Notes: generated by a model not told the origin, from the sequence alone. A DNA stretch of 64,000 bases from Thalassotalea sp. PS06 (GCF_007197775.1 NZ_CP041638.1:1860001-1924000), one strand, 5' to 3'. Shown: positions 23,345 to 33,530, numbered from the stretch's first letter. Program-made: numbers and translations.

Positions 23345-24610
23345 TTAGTTACCCAACAGGGCGATATCATCTAACAAAGGCATGCTTCCGTGCGACAAGC
23401 CTTGTAATTCCCCGCAAATCGCCATCATTTGATTAGTAATACCACCGATTTGCCCTTCGCGTTTCTTCCAGATCCGCTGCATCGCTGATTTTTCCTTATC
23501 CAGCTCCAAGCGCATTTGCTCTTGGTGATCGACTACCGCCTTAATACGCTGCACAAACTGCGTACTACAGATGTAGTCATAGAGCGCTTCCATTTGCTCA
23601 TTTTTACCTACACTCACCGCTTTTTGGCGCTGAGCTTCGGTCAATACTGTTCTAAGAGCTTCTGATAGCCCCTTAGCTAGTGCTGGTTTAACTAACCAAA
23701 CCCCGTCTTTCATAACCATTGGCTCTTCGATTCCAGCCGGGAATACCGTAGAAACCAATACCGCGATATCTCCACCCACTTCTTGCGAGTCAGCTTTAAG
23801 CTTGGTGATCCAATTATTTGACCAGTTATCAGCACGTTTGGTCTCCCAAACTATCTTTCCGCAGACGGTGCCAGTTCGTAATCGAACCGTTTGAATAACA
23901 TCAGCACCGCGTGTTCCTTTTCCAACAGGGTCGATATCGTCTAACGGATACGCTTGAGCAAGTTCATGCTCTAGCTCAAGCTCAAGCACTTCACCTTGAA
24001 GCTGCTGTGATTTTTGCTCAAGTTTGCGTTGGAGATCATCGTTTGCCTTGGCAACATCATCCATTTTCTTCTTCCACTCAGCTTCTTTAAGCTTAAACTC
24101 TTCGTGTATGGTAGAGCGCAATGTCTCTTTTTCATTTTCAACACGACGAGCTAATTCAAGCTCCATGTCTTTTTGCTTATCTTCAAGTTCAGTTTTAGCT
24201 TTGCGCAATGCTAGTTCTTGCTCGCGGAAACTTGCCAGTTGCTCCTCTTTGGATTTCAAAGACTCTTCCAAAGCATCATGCTCAAGTTTGACCGATTCTC
24301 GGATCTTGTCTTCCGCTTTTTTCTTCTCTTCAGCAATTCTTGCCTGCAATGATTTAGCGCTGTCTTGGCTATCGGCAAGCTGCTCTTGAAGCGTTTCAAT
24401 CTGCTTCTTAAACGTTTTAGCAATAGACTTTTCAGCATCTTTTGCGGCTTGCTCTTGAAGGCTAACCAGCTCTTTACTGAGTAGTTGCTGATATTCATCT
24501 TCGTGTTTTTCAATCAAGTGTTTGGCAACTGCCTCCTTGATTGGGAATTCACTGTTACAGTGAGGACAAGTAATTTGGTCTTCGGCGTTAAGAATGATTT
24601 TTGAGGTCAT
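23345..24610 (-). CDS. DUF2130 protein, coiled-coil, zinc-finger N-terminus
   Basis: 421 residues. Residues 14-35 carry CPHCNSEF...H...H, a zinc-finger-like start. Residues 40-215 are a long charged coiled coil (repeated EEQLASFREQE, KAKTELEDKQKDMELELARR). The C-terminal third is the DUF2130 domain, with GKGTRGADVIQTV and GKIVWETKRADNWSNNW; E-K in WETKRA and the preceding D suggest a PD-(D/E)xK-like core. DUF2130 genes are frequent in restriction loci, but their role is unknown. It lies 140 bp after mcrC, same strand. Confidence 0.82.
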   Translation of the reverse strand: MTSKIILNAEDQITCPHCNSEFPIKEAVAKHLIEKHEDEYQQLLSKELVSLQEQAAKDAEKSIAKTFKKQIETLQEQLADSQDSAKSLQARIAEEKKKAEDKIRESVKLEHDALEESLKSKEEQLASFREQELALRKAKTELEDKQKDMELELARRVENEKETLRSTIHEEFKLKEAEWKKKMDDVAKANDDLQRKLEQKSQQLQGEVLELELEHELAQAYPLDDIDPVGKGTRGADVIQTVRLRTGTVCGKIVWETKRADNWSNNWITKLKADSQEVGGDIAVLVSTVFPAGIEEPMVMKDGVWLVKPALAKGLSEALRTVLTEAQRQKAVSVGKNEQMEALYDYICSTQFVQRIKAVVDHQEQMRLELDKEKSAMQRIWKKREGQIGGITNQMMAICGELQGLSHGSMPLLDDIALLGN

Positions 24611-24750
24611 GGCAAAATCTCATAATAGTTAAACACATGCCAACTAATACAATATTGGTGCCAATTTATATCTTATTGATTTACATGGAGTTTAATGAGG
24701 GTTAATAAATAAAACGGTAACGCGCATTACTTATCGGTAAATATATTTAC

Positions 24751-26076
24751 CTAGTTTGGTATTTGGAAAATACTGTTTGAGGGAAATGTGAGCCTTTTGT
24801 TGTCATCGACATTATCAGAAACATCAAAAGGAATTACCCATAGTTTTAATTCACTACTGTATTCGAATGGGATTTCAATAGGTTCAATGAAATCATCATG
24901 ACTAGGATATATTAAGAACAGTTCTCCATAACCGGATAAGTATTGATGACCATAGGCGAACATTTGATACAAATCGGCCTGGGACAGCCCAAATTTATCA
25001 ATGCCATTGTCTTTTCTACTGTCGATTAGCTTCCATTTTGTATCCAATACCACAATTCTTTTGCTATTTTCTGTGATTAGTAGATCAGGTTGTAAACGAA
25101 AAAATTTTCGTTTATTAAATGACACTAGCGACTCAGCTTTTGTTTGAGTCTCAAGATCCATATGTTGAGGTAATTGCGTTGCTATAATTGACGCTACGTA
25201 GCTTTCAAAAACAGTTTCTAGCGGAAATAGTAATGATGACGCATAACTGCTGCCCATCATCGTCAAAGGTGAAAATCCTTCCAGAATTAATCTAGCCCAA
25301 TCAAAAGGTTCTTTATAATAATTCATCCCACGATCTAACTTAACGGCAGACAAATCATTTTTGACATTTGTACTTATCGGGATATCTGTAAAAGCAAATA
25401 AAAGTTCTTTAGCTAACTTTTGATTTGCAGCGCTGGAAGAATAAGTAGAGACTTTATGTAATGCTAGGTGAATTAATCTATTAATTGGTCTATCAAGTAC
25501 AAACTCATCATGTTCAACATGAAATTTATGTTTATCAATGGAGTTCTCTCTCAACTGCTTACTAACTAGCAATTTTCCCTTCAAAAAAGATAGGTTGCTT
25601 TCACGTCCAATATAATCACTTCGTAGCCCTTTTTTAATCAGTACATTCACTGAATCAAGAAATTGACCAATAAATACTTCAAGTAAAGGCATTTTAGACT
25701 TAGATAAATTGGCGTTATTAGTGCGAATGTGGCGAAATGAGCCAAGTGTTGCCAACATATTGAGCAAAGAATCACGTGCCCTGGTTTGGCTATCTTCGCC
25801 ATCCAGCTTTCGCCCAATTTTAGGCAAGACTTCAATTTGAGTACCATCTGGCGTAAACAACACCCCAGCATAGTTCTGGAGTTGGAGTACCTCAGTATTA
25901 TCTATACTCTTTAAGCTAAGAAAGCGGCTTTCAGATTGGTCGCATAGGCAAAGTTGCTTCAAGTATGCAAATGATGATTGACTGATTTTACTTATGCGTT
26001 TCGAATGTTCTGCTTTTTCGCCAATGCCTACATAGCCAAATTCAAATACTGTTATTGCAGCTTGAATCCTTTTCAC
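24751..26076 (-). CDS. mcrC: McrC, nuclease subunit of the McrBC restriction system
   Basis: 441 residues, McrC family. The N-terminal DUF2357-like region (YAGVLFTPDGTQIEVLPKIG) binds McrB, and the C-terminal part holds the PD-(D/E)xK nuclease: LQPDLLITENSK (D) followed by VVLDTKWKLID (D-x-K). It cuts DNA containing modified cytosine once McrB recognises and translocates on it. Stop of mcrB and start of mcrC are 3 bp apart, so the two are made together. Confidence 0.88.
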   Translation of the reverse strand: MKRIQAAITVFEFGYVGIGEKAEHSKRISKISQSSFAYLKQLCLCDQSESRFLSLKSIDNTEVLQLQNYAGVLFTPDGTQIEVLPKIGRKLDGEDSQTRARDSLLNMLATLGSFRHIRTNNANLSKSKMPLLEVFIGQFLDSVNVLIKKGLRSDYIGRESNLSFLKGKLLVSKQLRENSIDKHKFHVEHDEFVLDRPINRLIHLALHKVSTYSSSAANQKLAKELLFAFTDIPISTNVKNDLSAVKLDRGMNYYKEPFDWARLILEGFSPLTMMGSSYASSLLFPLETVFESYVASIIATQLPQHMDLETQTKAESLVSFNKRKFFRLQPDLLITENSKRIVVLDTKWKLIDSRKDNGIDKFGLSQADLYQMFAYGHQYLSGYGELFLIYPSHDDFIEPIEIPFEYSSELKLWVIPFDVSDNVDDNKRLTFPSNSIFQIPN

Positions 26077-26079
26077 TAC

Positions 26080-28005
26080 TTAGTCTTCTTTTTTCGCTTT
26101 ATAAATGCCTACGTATGCTTCTGGTTTATTCCACACATCATTATCAAAAGGTAAAAGCGTATAGCTTTTTTCTTCTTGCGGATAATTATTCAACCCGTGG
26201 TTATTGCCAAACAAGCTATCAAACGATTGCTTTTCTTCTATTACAAATTGCAGCCCTTCAGCTTTCTGGTTATCACCAAGCACTAATCGTATTTTATTCC
26301 AGTCCTCAAAAAAGTACTCTTCTAGTAATGGAATAATTTTGTTTTTAAATACTGACTTAAGGGTTTCAAATGCTTGCTCTTGTTTGTCCACTAAATCTTT
26401 AACAGGCATGAAAAAAGCATGGCCGAGTGTATGCTCTCGGTCGTAAAGTACTTCAATGCGCTGATTCATCTTGCTGAGTAGCGCTTCCAATTCTATACCG
26501 TTAATAGATACCTCATTAAACAACTCCGGCCTAGGCATCATTTCAACAAAATCAAAGCGACGACGAAGCGCAGTGTCCATCATTGCTAATGAACGGTCAG
26601 CCGTATTCATAGTGCCAATTAGAAATAGATTCACTGGAACACTAAAGGGTTCACCTGAATTTGGCAAAACAACTTCTAATGCTTCGTCTTGGTCCTCTCC
26701 AGACCTTTTCGATTCTTCTATTAGGGTAATCAATTCACCAAATACTTTTGAAATGTTCCCCCTGTTTATTTCATCAATCACAAGTACAAAGTTTTTCACT
26801 TCACCTTGTTTGGGCGCTTCAAAGTCATTTACGCTATATGTTTTTTTAATATGGTTTAGGATCGATTTAACATACGATGAATTATAAATTTTCTTAACGC
26901 TTAACCCGCGATATAACTTTCGTATGTTATCAATTGAAACAGGGTATCCCTTTCCTAAATCTTCGTGTGAAGTTGCTTCAGGGAACACTCTAAACGTAGT
27001 GTTACCGTGATATTGCACATCAAAATCATTTCCACGAAGTGTCTTTAGCGTAATGGTAGAGGTTTCTTCTAATTCGGCTTTAAACATCTCTATAGCTTGT
27101 TCTAGAGGGTCATTATCTGGCTCAACTCCTTGGCGAGCATCTTCACAAATTTGCTTAAATATTCCAGGTTCAACATCATAAGATATTTCCCCGTTATTTG
27201 AGTTTGCCTTCAGACCCTCTACAAACTCTTCATAGCCATAACTTTGATGAAAGGTAACAAATCGAATTCGTTTATCAGCTACCAATTCATCATACTTTTT
27301 CTTCAAATCGACACGTGATTTAGCTTGAAAGTCTGGTTCAGCCGCTTTAACAGAGGCTTGAACAGTATGATAAGTTTTACCTGTGCCTGGAGGGCCATAA
27401 AGGATTTGATTTAATGGTGTAACTCTATTTGGCTCACTGCTATTAACTATAGGTTCGCCATTGGTTGTTAGTTCACCATCGTTTAAACCCATTTTATTCG
27501 CGACTTCGTCATAATCCATGTCGAAATTTTCCATTTGTTGCTTTGACCAAGTTAGTATCTGCTCAAAGTTTAATTTTATTGCGCTTTCAATAGGCATCAA
27601 ACTGACAATGCCTGAAGAATTAAAGTCGCCCCTAATTTCAAGATACTTCTTTCTTCGTTTATCTTTGCTTTCATCTAAACCGACAGTATCAATTTTGATG
27701 TCTAACCCTTCAGTATTGAACCCAATGGTATAGGCGAGCTCTTTAGGTGAGTCTTTTTTCGGATAAATTCTTGCCCATAAATAGCTTTCAAATTTTTGAC
27801 CTTGGTTGACCGGATTTTTAACAAGTTTTACTCGTCCATTATCAGCAAACACAGCTTTATTAATACTGCGCGCCCACTCTTCAACTAGTTGATACACTGA
27901 TTTCAACTTTTCGCGTGATGAGGTGTGTAGCGGATCATTCTTATCGTATTTCTTTCTTGCCCACTCATTCAGCAAATTAAAATGTTCTTGAGTAAAATAC
28001 GCCAT
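26080..28005 (-). CDS. mcrB: McrB, GTPase/AAA+ subunit of the McrBC restriction system
   Basis: 641 residues. Residues 1-170 form an MrcB-like N-terminal DNA-recognition domain (FESYLWARIYPKKDSPKELA, DFNSSGIVSLMPIE). The AAA+ motor has Walker A YGPPGTGKT (203-211), Walker B LVIDEINRGNISKVFGEL, and sensor GTMNTADRSLAMMDTALRRRFDF. In E. coli the motor uses GTP and drives McrC. The domain at the N-terminus decides which modified base is read; it is not the E. coli type, so the target cannot be given. Confidence 0.88.
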   Translation of the reverse strand: MAYFTQEHFNLLNEWARKKYDKNDPLHTSSREKLKSVYQLVEEWARSINKAVFADNGRVKLVKNPVNQGQKFESYLWARIYPKKDSPKELAYTIGFNTEGLDIKIDTVGLDESKDKRRKKYLEIRGDFNSSGIVSLMPIESAIKLNFEQILTWSKQQMENFDMDYDEVANKMGLNDGELTTNGEPIVNSSEPNRVTPLNQILYGPPGTGKTYHTVQASVKAAEPDFQAKSRVDLKKKYDELVADKRIRFVTFHQSYGYEEFVEGLKANSNNGEISYDVEPGIFKQICEDARQGVEPDNDPLEQAIEMFKAELEETSTITLKTLRGNDFDVQYHGNTTFRVFPEATSHEDLGKGYPVSIDNIRKLYRGLSVKKIYNSSYVKSILNHIKKTYSVNDFEAPKQGEVKNFVLVIDEINRGNISKVFGELITLIEESKRSGEDQDEALEVVLPNSGEPFSVPVNLFLIGTMNTADRSLAMMDTALRRRFDFVEMMPRPELFNEVSINGIELEALLSKMNQRIEVLYDREHTLGHAFFMPVKDLVDKQEQAFETLKSVFKNKIIPLLEEYFFEDWNKIRLVLGDNQKAEGLQFVIEEKQSFDSLFGNNHGLNNYPQEEKSYTLLPFDNDVWNKPEAYVGIYKAKKED

Positions 28006-28027
28006 CTTTTAAATCCATTTTTTATTA

Positions 28028-28945
28028 TTAAAAAGTCACATTCGCTGAATCAGAAACATCAAACGCTTTCAATTCACAATATTGCTCGAATCGCTTACTA
28101 AAGATTTCTTCATTAAGCATAACCACATCATCATTCACTTCCGAATGACGCTCATCCAACCCAATACCCCAGAAAAGAGCACCAAGCTCACTAATGATGT
28201 ACCTGTTGTGCAAAGCTTCACCGTTATCTCTCTCTTTCAATGACGTGACCGTTAACGAAGCAATGCCCGTTGAATTAAAGTCGTTATGCGTAGTTATTGC
28301 ATCCATCAAGAATTGAATCGAAGGTACGTCAGTACGGTCTTTTAGCAATATAGTAATTTCCTTACTTTCAACGGGTGAGTTAGCACCGCAAAACTCTATA
28401 AATTTGACCATTGGATTTAACATGGCTGCTCGATGGCTAAAATATGGGTCAACAAAGGTAATTCGAGAAGATAGTCTAAGGAAATCAGAAGTTGCCTGTA
28501 CCATTTCATCCAAGCTTTTTTGTACTAATTTTTGATTGGGCAGTGGGTTAATACCATTATTCAAATCTGCCGAGTAAATAAAACCTATGCCGCCCACAGC
28601 TTGACCTGCTGGTTCATTTAAACAAAAGATATGCGAGGGTGATTGTTGATGCGCGTTGATGCAATTTTCGAGAAAGCTGAGATTTCCATCGATTCCAGAG
28701 TTCCTGTCTACTAAACAAGTCTCTTCAATAAATTGAAGTAATTCGATCAACATGGTTTGCTGATCTTCATTTACTGCTTCGCCCTGCACTTGAAGCGTTT
28801 TTTTTCTGAACTTACTAAACTTTTGTAACTTACCAACAACTCTCGGCGATTGTCTTGAAAACTCTCTAAGAAAGTCATTGAAATTTCGACGAGACGAAAC
28901 AACCTGAGTTAAGAATTCCGGCTCAATCAAATGCTCCACTAACAT
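28028..28945 (-). CDS. PLD-like protein paired with a DUF3696 ATPase
   Basis: 305 residues. The C-terminal half has a phospholipase-D-like layout: RITFVDPYFSHRAAML (strand ending in D-P-Y-F), EITILLKDRTD, and LHNRYIISELGALFWGIGLDE, where HNRY stands at the place of HxK with Lys replaced by Arg. Only one such motif is present, so a dimer would be needed for catalysis, or it is a binding domain. ATG shares a base with the stop of the ATPase gene (TAATG), so the two are tightly coupled. Family not recognised by name. Confidence 0.6.
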   Translation of the reverse strand: MLVEHLIEPEFLTQVVSSRRNFNDFLREFSRQSPRVVGKLQKFSKFRKKTLQVQGEAVNEDQQTMLIELLQFIEETCLVDRNSGIDGNLSFLENCINAHQQSPSHIFCLNEPAGQAVGGIGFIYSADLNNGINPLPNQKLVQKSLDEMVQATSDFLRLSSRITFVDPYFSHRAAMLNPMVKFIEFCGANSPVESKEITILLKDRTDVPSIQFLMDAITTHNDFNSTGIASLTVTSLKERDNGEALHNRYIISELGALFWGIGLDERHSEVNDDVVMLNEEIFSKRFEQYCELKAFDVSDSANVTF

Positions 28946-30729
28946 TACAAATATTCCTCTCTGCGTTCAGAGAAGAAGCCTTGAGGCCACTTAGAAGTGA
29001 ATTCACCGTCTTCATCTAGTTTGATTCGTCGGGTGATAACACCCTCGTCAGACGGCTCAAAGTAAACAATAGAAATGTCATCTTTATCAACAGGCTTAAA
29101 CCCTTCTGGCAACTCTTTATCCGTTGTTTGTCTAACACGCTTTCTCAAGCGAAGTATTAAATGTTCGCTGTGTGTTTCAATCAAGAAATTAGTTGCTCGC
29201 CCGGTTTGAGTTAGTAGGTCCCCAATGGCGACTTGTATTCTGGGATGAACATGCAGTTCTGGTTGTTCGCAAGCTACAACCCTCTTATTTCTGCTAAGTG
29301 CAGCTACCACCAATGGCATTAGCTGTGAAATACCGACACCAATATCACTTGGCGTCACAGACATTCGGTTACTTAAATCAAATAGTGAATATGTGTAGTT
29401 TGTTTTTACTTCGTCTGGGTGAGGGACTCTAGTGGCTCCCTTTAAATCTTCAGATATGATACGCTTTAGTTGCTCTTCGGCTGGAGAAAAGGATCCAGAA
29501 GGGCTGAACCTTTTTATCTCGGCGTAATGTTTTTCGACTCGGTGAGCTAAGCCATAGCCTAAACCTAATTTATTTTCATTGGAGATCCACTCATCAACTG
29601 CAGTAATTAGCTCGCTATCACCTCTAGCTAATACGTCCCACGCTGCCAAACCGTCATGCCAATCTTTTTGTTCTACATATGGATTTGGTTGATGTAAGAA
29701 ATCTGGAATTCCTCGCAAAGGGCCTATGCACAGGCTGTCATTTAACAACTTTTTAAGGTTATCTAATGGCGCGACAAGGATATCGCTTAGCAACTCAACA
29801 AACACTTCGTTTTGTTTTTCATTATCCAAGCTTAGTGATGACTTAAGTTTTCGACCCAATGGAGGTAACGCGCCCGATAGTCCCTCAATACCAATAGGAA
29901 CATGAATTAAAGTTTCACCTTCAACAACAACCATATTGTCAGCACTATCAAATTGATTGCTGATGTCTCGCTCGTTATTCAAAGCTTCTTGAAGTGGACT
30001 AACAAAACAGTCATCCGTAAACAAAAGGTCTTTATCGTCTCCTTCAAACGGCCTAGCTGCACCATCTTTGATTTCATGATGGCTTGGATTATAGAGGTTA
30101 AGTAAATCGAGCAGCTTATCGTATAAAGCATTGCTAATTGGCATATCATTTTCGAAACAATCGATTAACCACTCATCGTGATCGTCTGGTAATAGGAGAG
30201 GATGCAAATAGTTTAAGCTGGTTATTTGCGGTTGCTTTAATCCCGCATCCGATGAGACTTCGGCAATTTCAATTCCGTCAAACCATATTTTATAGTTGGC
30301 GATATAAGCTGTTTGATGCTGTTCTACCCAAGAGATAACAAATTCTAATGTCACCTTTTCAACATCAATAACCGGGCTACTGATACGAACGTCAAGCTCA
30401 CCTTCTTCAAGCAAATCGGCTAGAAAGTCATAACTACTGCCAACTCGATTACCTTTGTCGTATTCGATTTTTAGGGTGATAGATTGATTTAAGTTTCTGC
30501 GGTGAACTAAGTTTTTAAAGCCGCCTACTAATTTACCACCTAAAGCTTCAATACGTTGTGGATCACATTGGCCTTTATCCAATATTTGTTGAAGATAAAA
30601 CAGCGCCATCAATACCGAGCTTTTACCGACACTGTTTGGGCCAAATAATAAAGTTACTGGTGCAAACTCAATGGTTTGCTCCTGTTTAAATGATTTAAAG
30701 TTGGTTAACGATAATTTTGTTATTCTCAT
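28945..30729 (-). CDS. SMC-like AAA ATPase with C-terminal DUF3696
   Basis: 594 residues from ATG 30729. Walker A FGPNSVGKSS (29-38) in the RecF/SMC-like context ITKLSLTNFKSF. The signature region ends in the D-loop/Walker B zone VVACEQPELHVHPRIQ and the H-switch FLIETHSEHLILRLRKR. The tail KWPQGFFSERREEYL is DUF3696. There is no TOPRIM nuclease domain as in OLD/GajA proteins, so the PLD-like partner is the likely effector. An upstream GTG (30759) would add ten poorly conserved residues. Confidence 0.82.
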   Translation of the reverse strand: MRITKLSLTNFKSFKQEQTIEFAPVTLLFGPNSVGKSSVLMALFYLQQILDKGQCDPQRIEALGGKLVGGFKNLVHRRNLNQSITLKIEYDKGNRVGSSYDFLADLLEEGELDVRISSPVIDVEKVTLEFVISWVEQHQTAYIANYKIWFDGIEIAEVSSDAGLKQPQITSLNYLHPLLLPDDHDEWLIDCFENDMPISNALYDKLLDLLNLYNPSHHEIKDGAARPFEGDDKDLLFTDDCFVSPLQEALNNERDISNQFDSADNMVVVEGETLIHVPIGIEGLSGALPPLGRKLKSSLSLDNEKQNEVFVELLSDILVAPLDNLKKLLNDSLCIGPLRGIPDFLHQPNPYVEQKDWHDGLAAWDVLARGDSELITAVDEWISNENKLGLGYGLAHRVEKHYAEIKRFSPSGSFSPAEEQLKRIISEDLKGATRVPHPDEVKTNYTYSLFDLSNRMSVTPSDIGVGISQLMPLVVAALSRNKRVVACEQPELHVHPRIQVAIGDLLTQTGRATNFLIETHSEHLILRLRKRVRQTTDKELPEGFKPVDKDDISIVYFEPSDEGVITRRIKLDEDGEFTSKWPQGFFSERREEYL

Positions 30730-30778
30730 ATAATTATTCTTTTTGAGCCAACAGCTCACATCCTTGTTGATTAGTTAC

Positions 30779-30875
30779 AGTTCACCAGCACAACTGAGTA
30801 GGGAACTCAGTTGAACAGCCTCTGGCTGGCCCGAAGGGTGAGCGCCAAGGATGGTGCGAATAAAGGCTTTTTGGT
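30779..30875. repeat. Short repeat insertion after hsdS
   Basis: The words AAAGGCTTTTTGG and TTCACCAG occur twice within 30772-30903: once in the end of hsdS and again beyond its stop. Between them lies CAACTGAGTTCCCTACTCAGTTG-type palindromic sequence and GGCCCGAAGGGTGAGCGCC, which looks like a dispersed palindromic (REP-like) unit. It separates hsdS from the ATPase/PLD genes. Confidence 0.5.
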
Positions 30876-31970
30876 TCATAATTCACCAGTAAAGGCTTTT
30901 TGGCACAGCGCATTAAACAAACCACTTTTATCTAACATCGAATTATCAACTTTAGAACGCATCGCCAAAAATTGTTTTTTTACAATTGAGAACTTTACTT
31001 GCTCTTGCAACGGCGGAATTATCATTTCAAGTGGATATATTCTGTTCCCAGAAACTAGGGGTTGCGCTGCTTTACCAGCATACTGATTTAAATTAGCCAA
31101 TTCCAAAAGTTGAGCTATATAATCAATGTTAATTTCTTCTAGGTACTCTTTGACAAACAGTGCGTTATCAGTGACCCAAGACTTAGGTTTCGTAATGTGT
31201 ATAGCTCCACAATAAACTCCTACTCTCCCTATTATCAATTGGGGTTCATCAAACATATATTGAGAGTGCCTACCATTTATTCCATTACCACCATAAACAT
31301 TGTATTCCCCATCAGAATCCATATTTTTAGCCGTTAATCCTTTACCACTTGATAGTTTGAACACTTTAGCTAAAGGCTTTTTTTCCCATCCCTTCGGATT
31401 AGTAACAGGATCACCGAACATATTTAGGAATACGCTGCGGAGGAACTCGTCGGCTAGGTTGATGGCTTTTTGGCGTTTACGGCGCACGCTGTCGGCTTTA
31501 TCTAAAATCGAAGCGATTCGTTTTTGCTCATCAAGTGGTGGTAGTGGAATCTGATGCTCCCAAAACACTTTCATAGATACGCGAGGCATCTTTGCACCAG
31601 CAACTTGATCACTTATCCAGCTCACAAACTGATTAGATTTTAAATAATAAGCTAAATATTTTCTATCCAACCTGTTTTCATCAGGGCACAAAGGTACTAA
31701 TTCTGTGGTAGCTAATCCTTGCTCATCTGGCAGGACTACTTTGTTCAAATAAGGGCGTAATTTTGAGTAAAGTACATGTCGCTCATCAAACCAATGTGTA
31801 GAAGAGCCTGCCGATTCAACCGAGTCATAAACTTTTTCTATCACTATTCCAGATTGTGATTGGACTTTATCTAGATTAAGCTGCCAAACAGAGTCCTCAT
31901 TGGTTATATCAGGATTTTTTAGTGGTTTTGAAGGCGCAACTTCACCTAAAGAAACTAGTTGCCAACTCAC
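30876..31970 (-). CDS. hsdS: HsdS, type I restriction specificity subunit
   Basis: 364 residues. Two target-recognition domains separated by the conserved spacer helix: QIPLPPLDEQKRIASILDKA near residues 136-155, then LADEFLRSVFLNMFGDP; the second TRD ends with IPPLQEQVKFSIV. Each TRD reads one half of a bipartite DNA site. The C-terminus, AFTGEL, is standard. It overlaps hsdM by 4 bp. The second half is rather short, so the second TRD is compact. Confidence 0.92.
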   Translation of the reverse strand: MSWQLVSLGEVAPSKPLKNPDITNEDSVWQLNLDKVQSQSGIVIEKVYDSVESAGSSTHWFDERHVLYSKLRPYLNKVVLPDEQGLATTELVPLCPDENRLDRKYLAYYLKSNQFVSWISDQVAGAKMPRVSMKVFWEHQIPLPPLDEQKRIASILDKADSVRRKRQKAINLADEFLRSVFLNMFGDPVTNPKGWEKKPLAKVFKLSSGKGLTAKNMDSDGEYNVYGGNGINGRHSQYMFDEPQLIIGRVGVYCGAIHITKPKSWVTDNALFVKEYLEEINIDYIAQLLELANLNQYAGKAAQPLVSGNRIYPLEMIIPPLQEQVKFSIVKKQFLAMRSKVDNSMLDKSGLFNALCQKAFTGEL

Positions 31971-33508
31971 AGCATCTTCTCCAGATCTTTTAAGTCAGCT
32001 AATATTTCATTTTCTAAGCTAACTAAATTTGCCAGAATATCTTTTGGATCGTCATGCTCTTCCTGCTGGTAAACCACTTCTTTATAGCGATTAATCGACA
32101 AGTCGTATTTATTAGAAACTATCTCGTCTTTACTCACCCAAAATGCTTTTTTGGTTTTATCGTTTGTCTCAGTGTCAGCAATTGCTTTATCACGGGCTTT
32201 AAACTTGGCTACTAAATCAGGAAGATCATTATCTTTTATCGGTGTACGTTTGTCGTCTAGTGAGAAGCCATCGGCTTTTAAATCATAAAACCAAACATGG
32301 TCTGTTTGAGAGCCTTTGGTAATAAAAAGAACAGCGGTAGATACCCCTGCGTATGGTTTAAATACACCGGATGGTAATGAAACAACACCTTGAAGTTCAT
32401 TATTTTCAACTATGTGTTTACGTAGTTGTTGATGTGCATTTGATGAACCAAATAGTACGCCATCAGGTACTATAATCGCCGCTTTACCACCGTTTTTAAG
32501 TAAACGAAGAATTTGCGCGACAAACAATAGCTCTGTCTTCTTGGTTTTCACCATACGCAATATTGCAGGGTCTACGTCTTCTTCATCTAATGAGCCTTTG
32601 AACGGTGGGTTGGCTGCACATATGGTATAAGAATCTTTACTTTGCGTTGGGAAGCGCTCTGTAAAGCTACCACTTAACGTGTCTTGGTAATGAATATCAG
32701 GCTCAGTCACGCCATGCATGACTAGGTTCATCGCGGCGATACGTAACATGGTAGTATCAAAATCGAAGCCATGAAACATATCGGTGTTTACATGATCGCG
32801 ATGCTCAACCAATAAATCACCACTAAAGATTTTTACCTTTTGCTCTTCGCCTTTTTCATTCACTACTGTTTCAGTATGAACACCTTCTGGTGACGTGTAT
32901 TTCTCCATTAAATACTCATAGGCCACCGTTAAAAATCCGGCTGTGCCACAGCTAGGATCGATAATACGATCTTCATGTGTTGGGTCTAGCATTTCGATCA
33001 TGGCGCGAATGATATGGCGCGGTGTTCTAAACTGACCATTAATCCCTGCTGTTGTTAACTTGCTAAGCAAGTATTCGTATAAATCACCTTTGGTATCGCT
33101 GTCTTCCAATGGCAATTTGTTGATCATCTCAACTGCGGATTCCATTAACGTTGGTTTTTGGATCATGCATTGTGCGTCTTTCATAAACCCAGCAAACAAT
33201 GAACCTTCACCCGAAGTGCTTTTGAAATGAGGAAATACCTCATCACGCACCTCTTTTAACATGCTGTCTTTATCTTGGTGGATGAAGCGGTGCCAACGAA
33301 TATGTTGTTGGTCTTCACTAAAACGGCGCTTGAACTCTCCACCTCTTAGCTTTTGGCGTTTTTCGTCGCGCTGCTCGTGTAAGTCGAGCAAACGGGCATA
33401 CATTAAAAAAGTGATTTGTTCGATTACGGTGAGTGGATTAGCAATGCCGCCCGTCCAGAACTCTTCCCATAACTTGTCAATATCGCTTTTTAATTTACCA
33501 GTGATCAT
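31967..33508 (-). CDS. hsdM: HsdM, type I adenine methyltransferase
   Basis: 513 residues. N-terminal HsdM helical domain (LWEEFWTGGIANPLTVIEQI), SAM motif I IIDPSCGTAGFLTVAYEYL, and the N6-adenine motif IV NPPF in CAANPPFKGSL. The order SAM motif then NPPF is that of gamma-class amino-methylases. With HsdS it methylates the host site and with HsdR forms the restriction complex. It is 22 bp downstream of hsdR. Confidence 0.95.
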   Translation of the reverse strand: MITGKLKSDIDKLWEEFWTGGIANPLTVIEQITFLMYARLLDLHEQRDEKRQKLRGGEFKRRFSEDQQHIRWHRFIHQDKDSMLKEVRDEVFPHFKSTSGEGSLFAGFMKDAQCMIQKPTLMESAVEMINKLPLEDSDTKGDLYEYLLSKLTTAGINGQFRTPRHIIRAMIEMLDPTHEDRIIDPSCGTAGFLTVAYEYLMEKYTSPEGVHTETVVNEKGEEQKVKIFSGDLLVEHRDHVNTDMFHGFDFDTTMLRIAAMNLVMHGVTEPDIHYQDTLSGSFTERFPTQSKDSYTICAANPPFKGSLDEEDVDPAILRMVKTKKTELLFVAQILRLLKNGGKAAIIVPDGVLFGSSNAHQQLRKHIVENNELQGVVSLPSGVFKPYAGVSTAVLFITKGSQTDHVWFYDLKADGFSLDDKRTPIKDNDLPDLVAKFKARDKAIADTETNDKTKKAFWVSKDEIVSNKYDLSINRYKEVVYQQEEHDDPKDILANLVSLENEILADLKDLEKML

Positions 33509-33530
33509 AGTGTTCTCTTTTCAATTCTAA

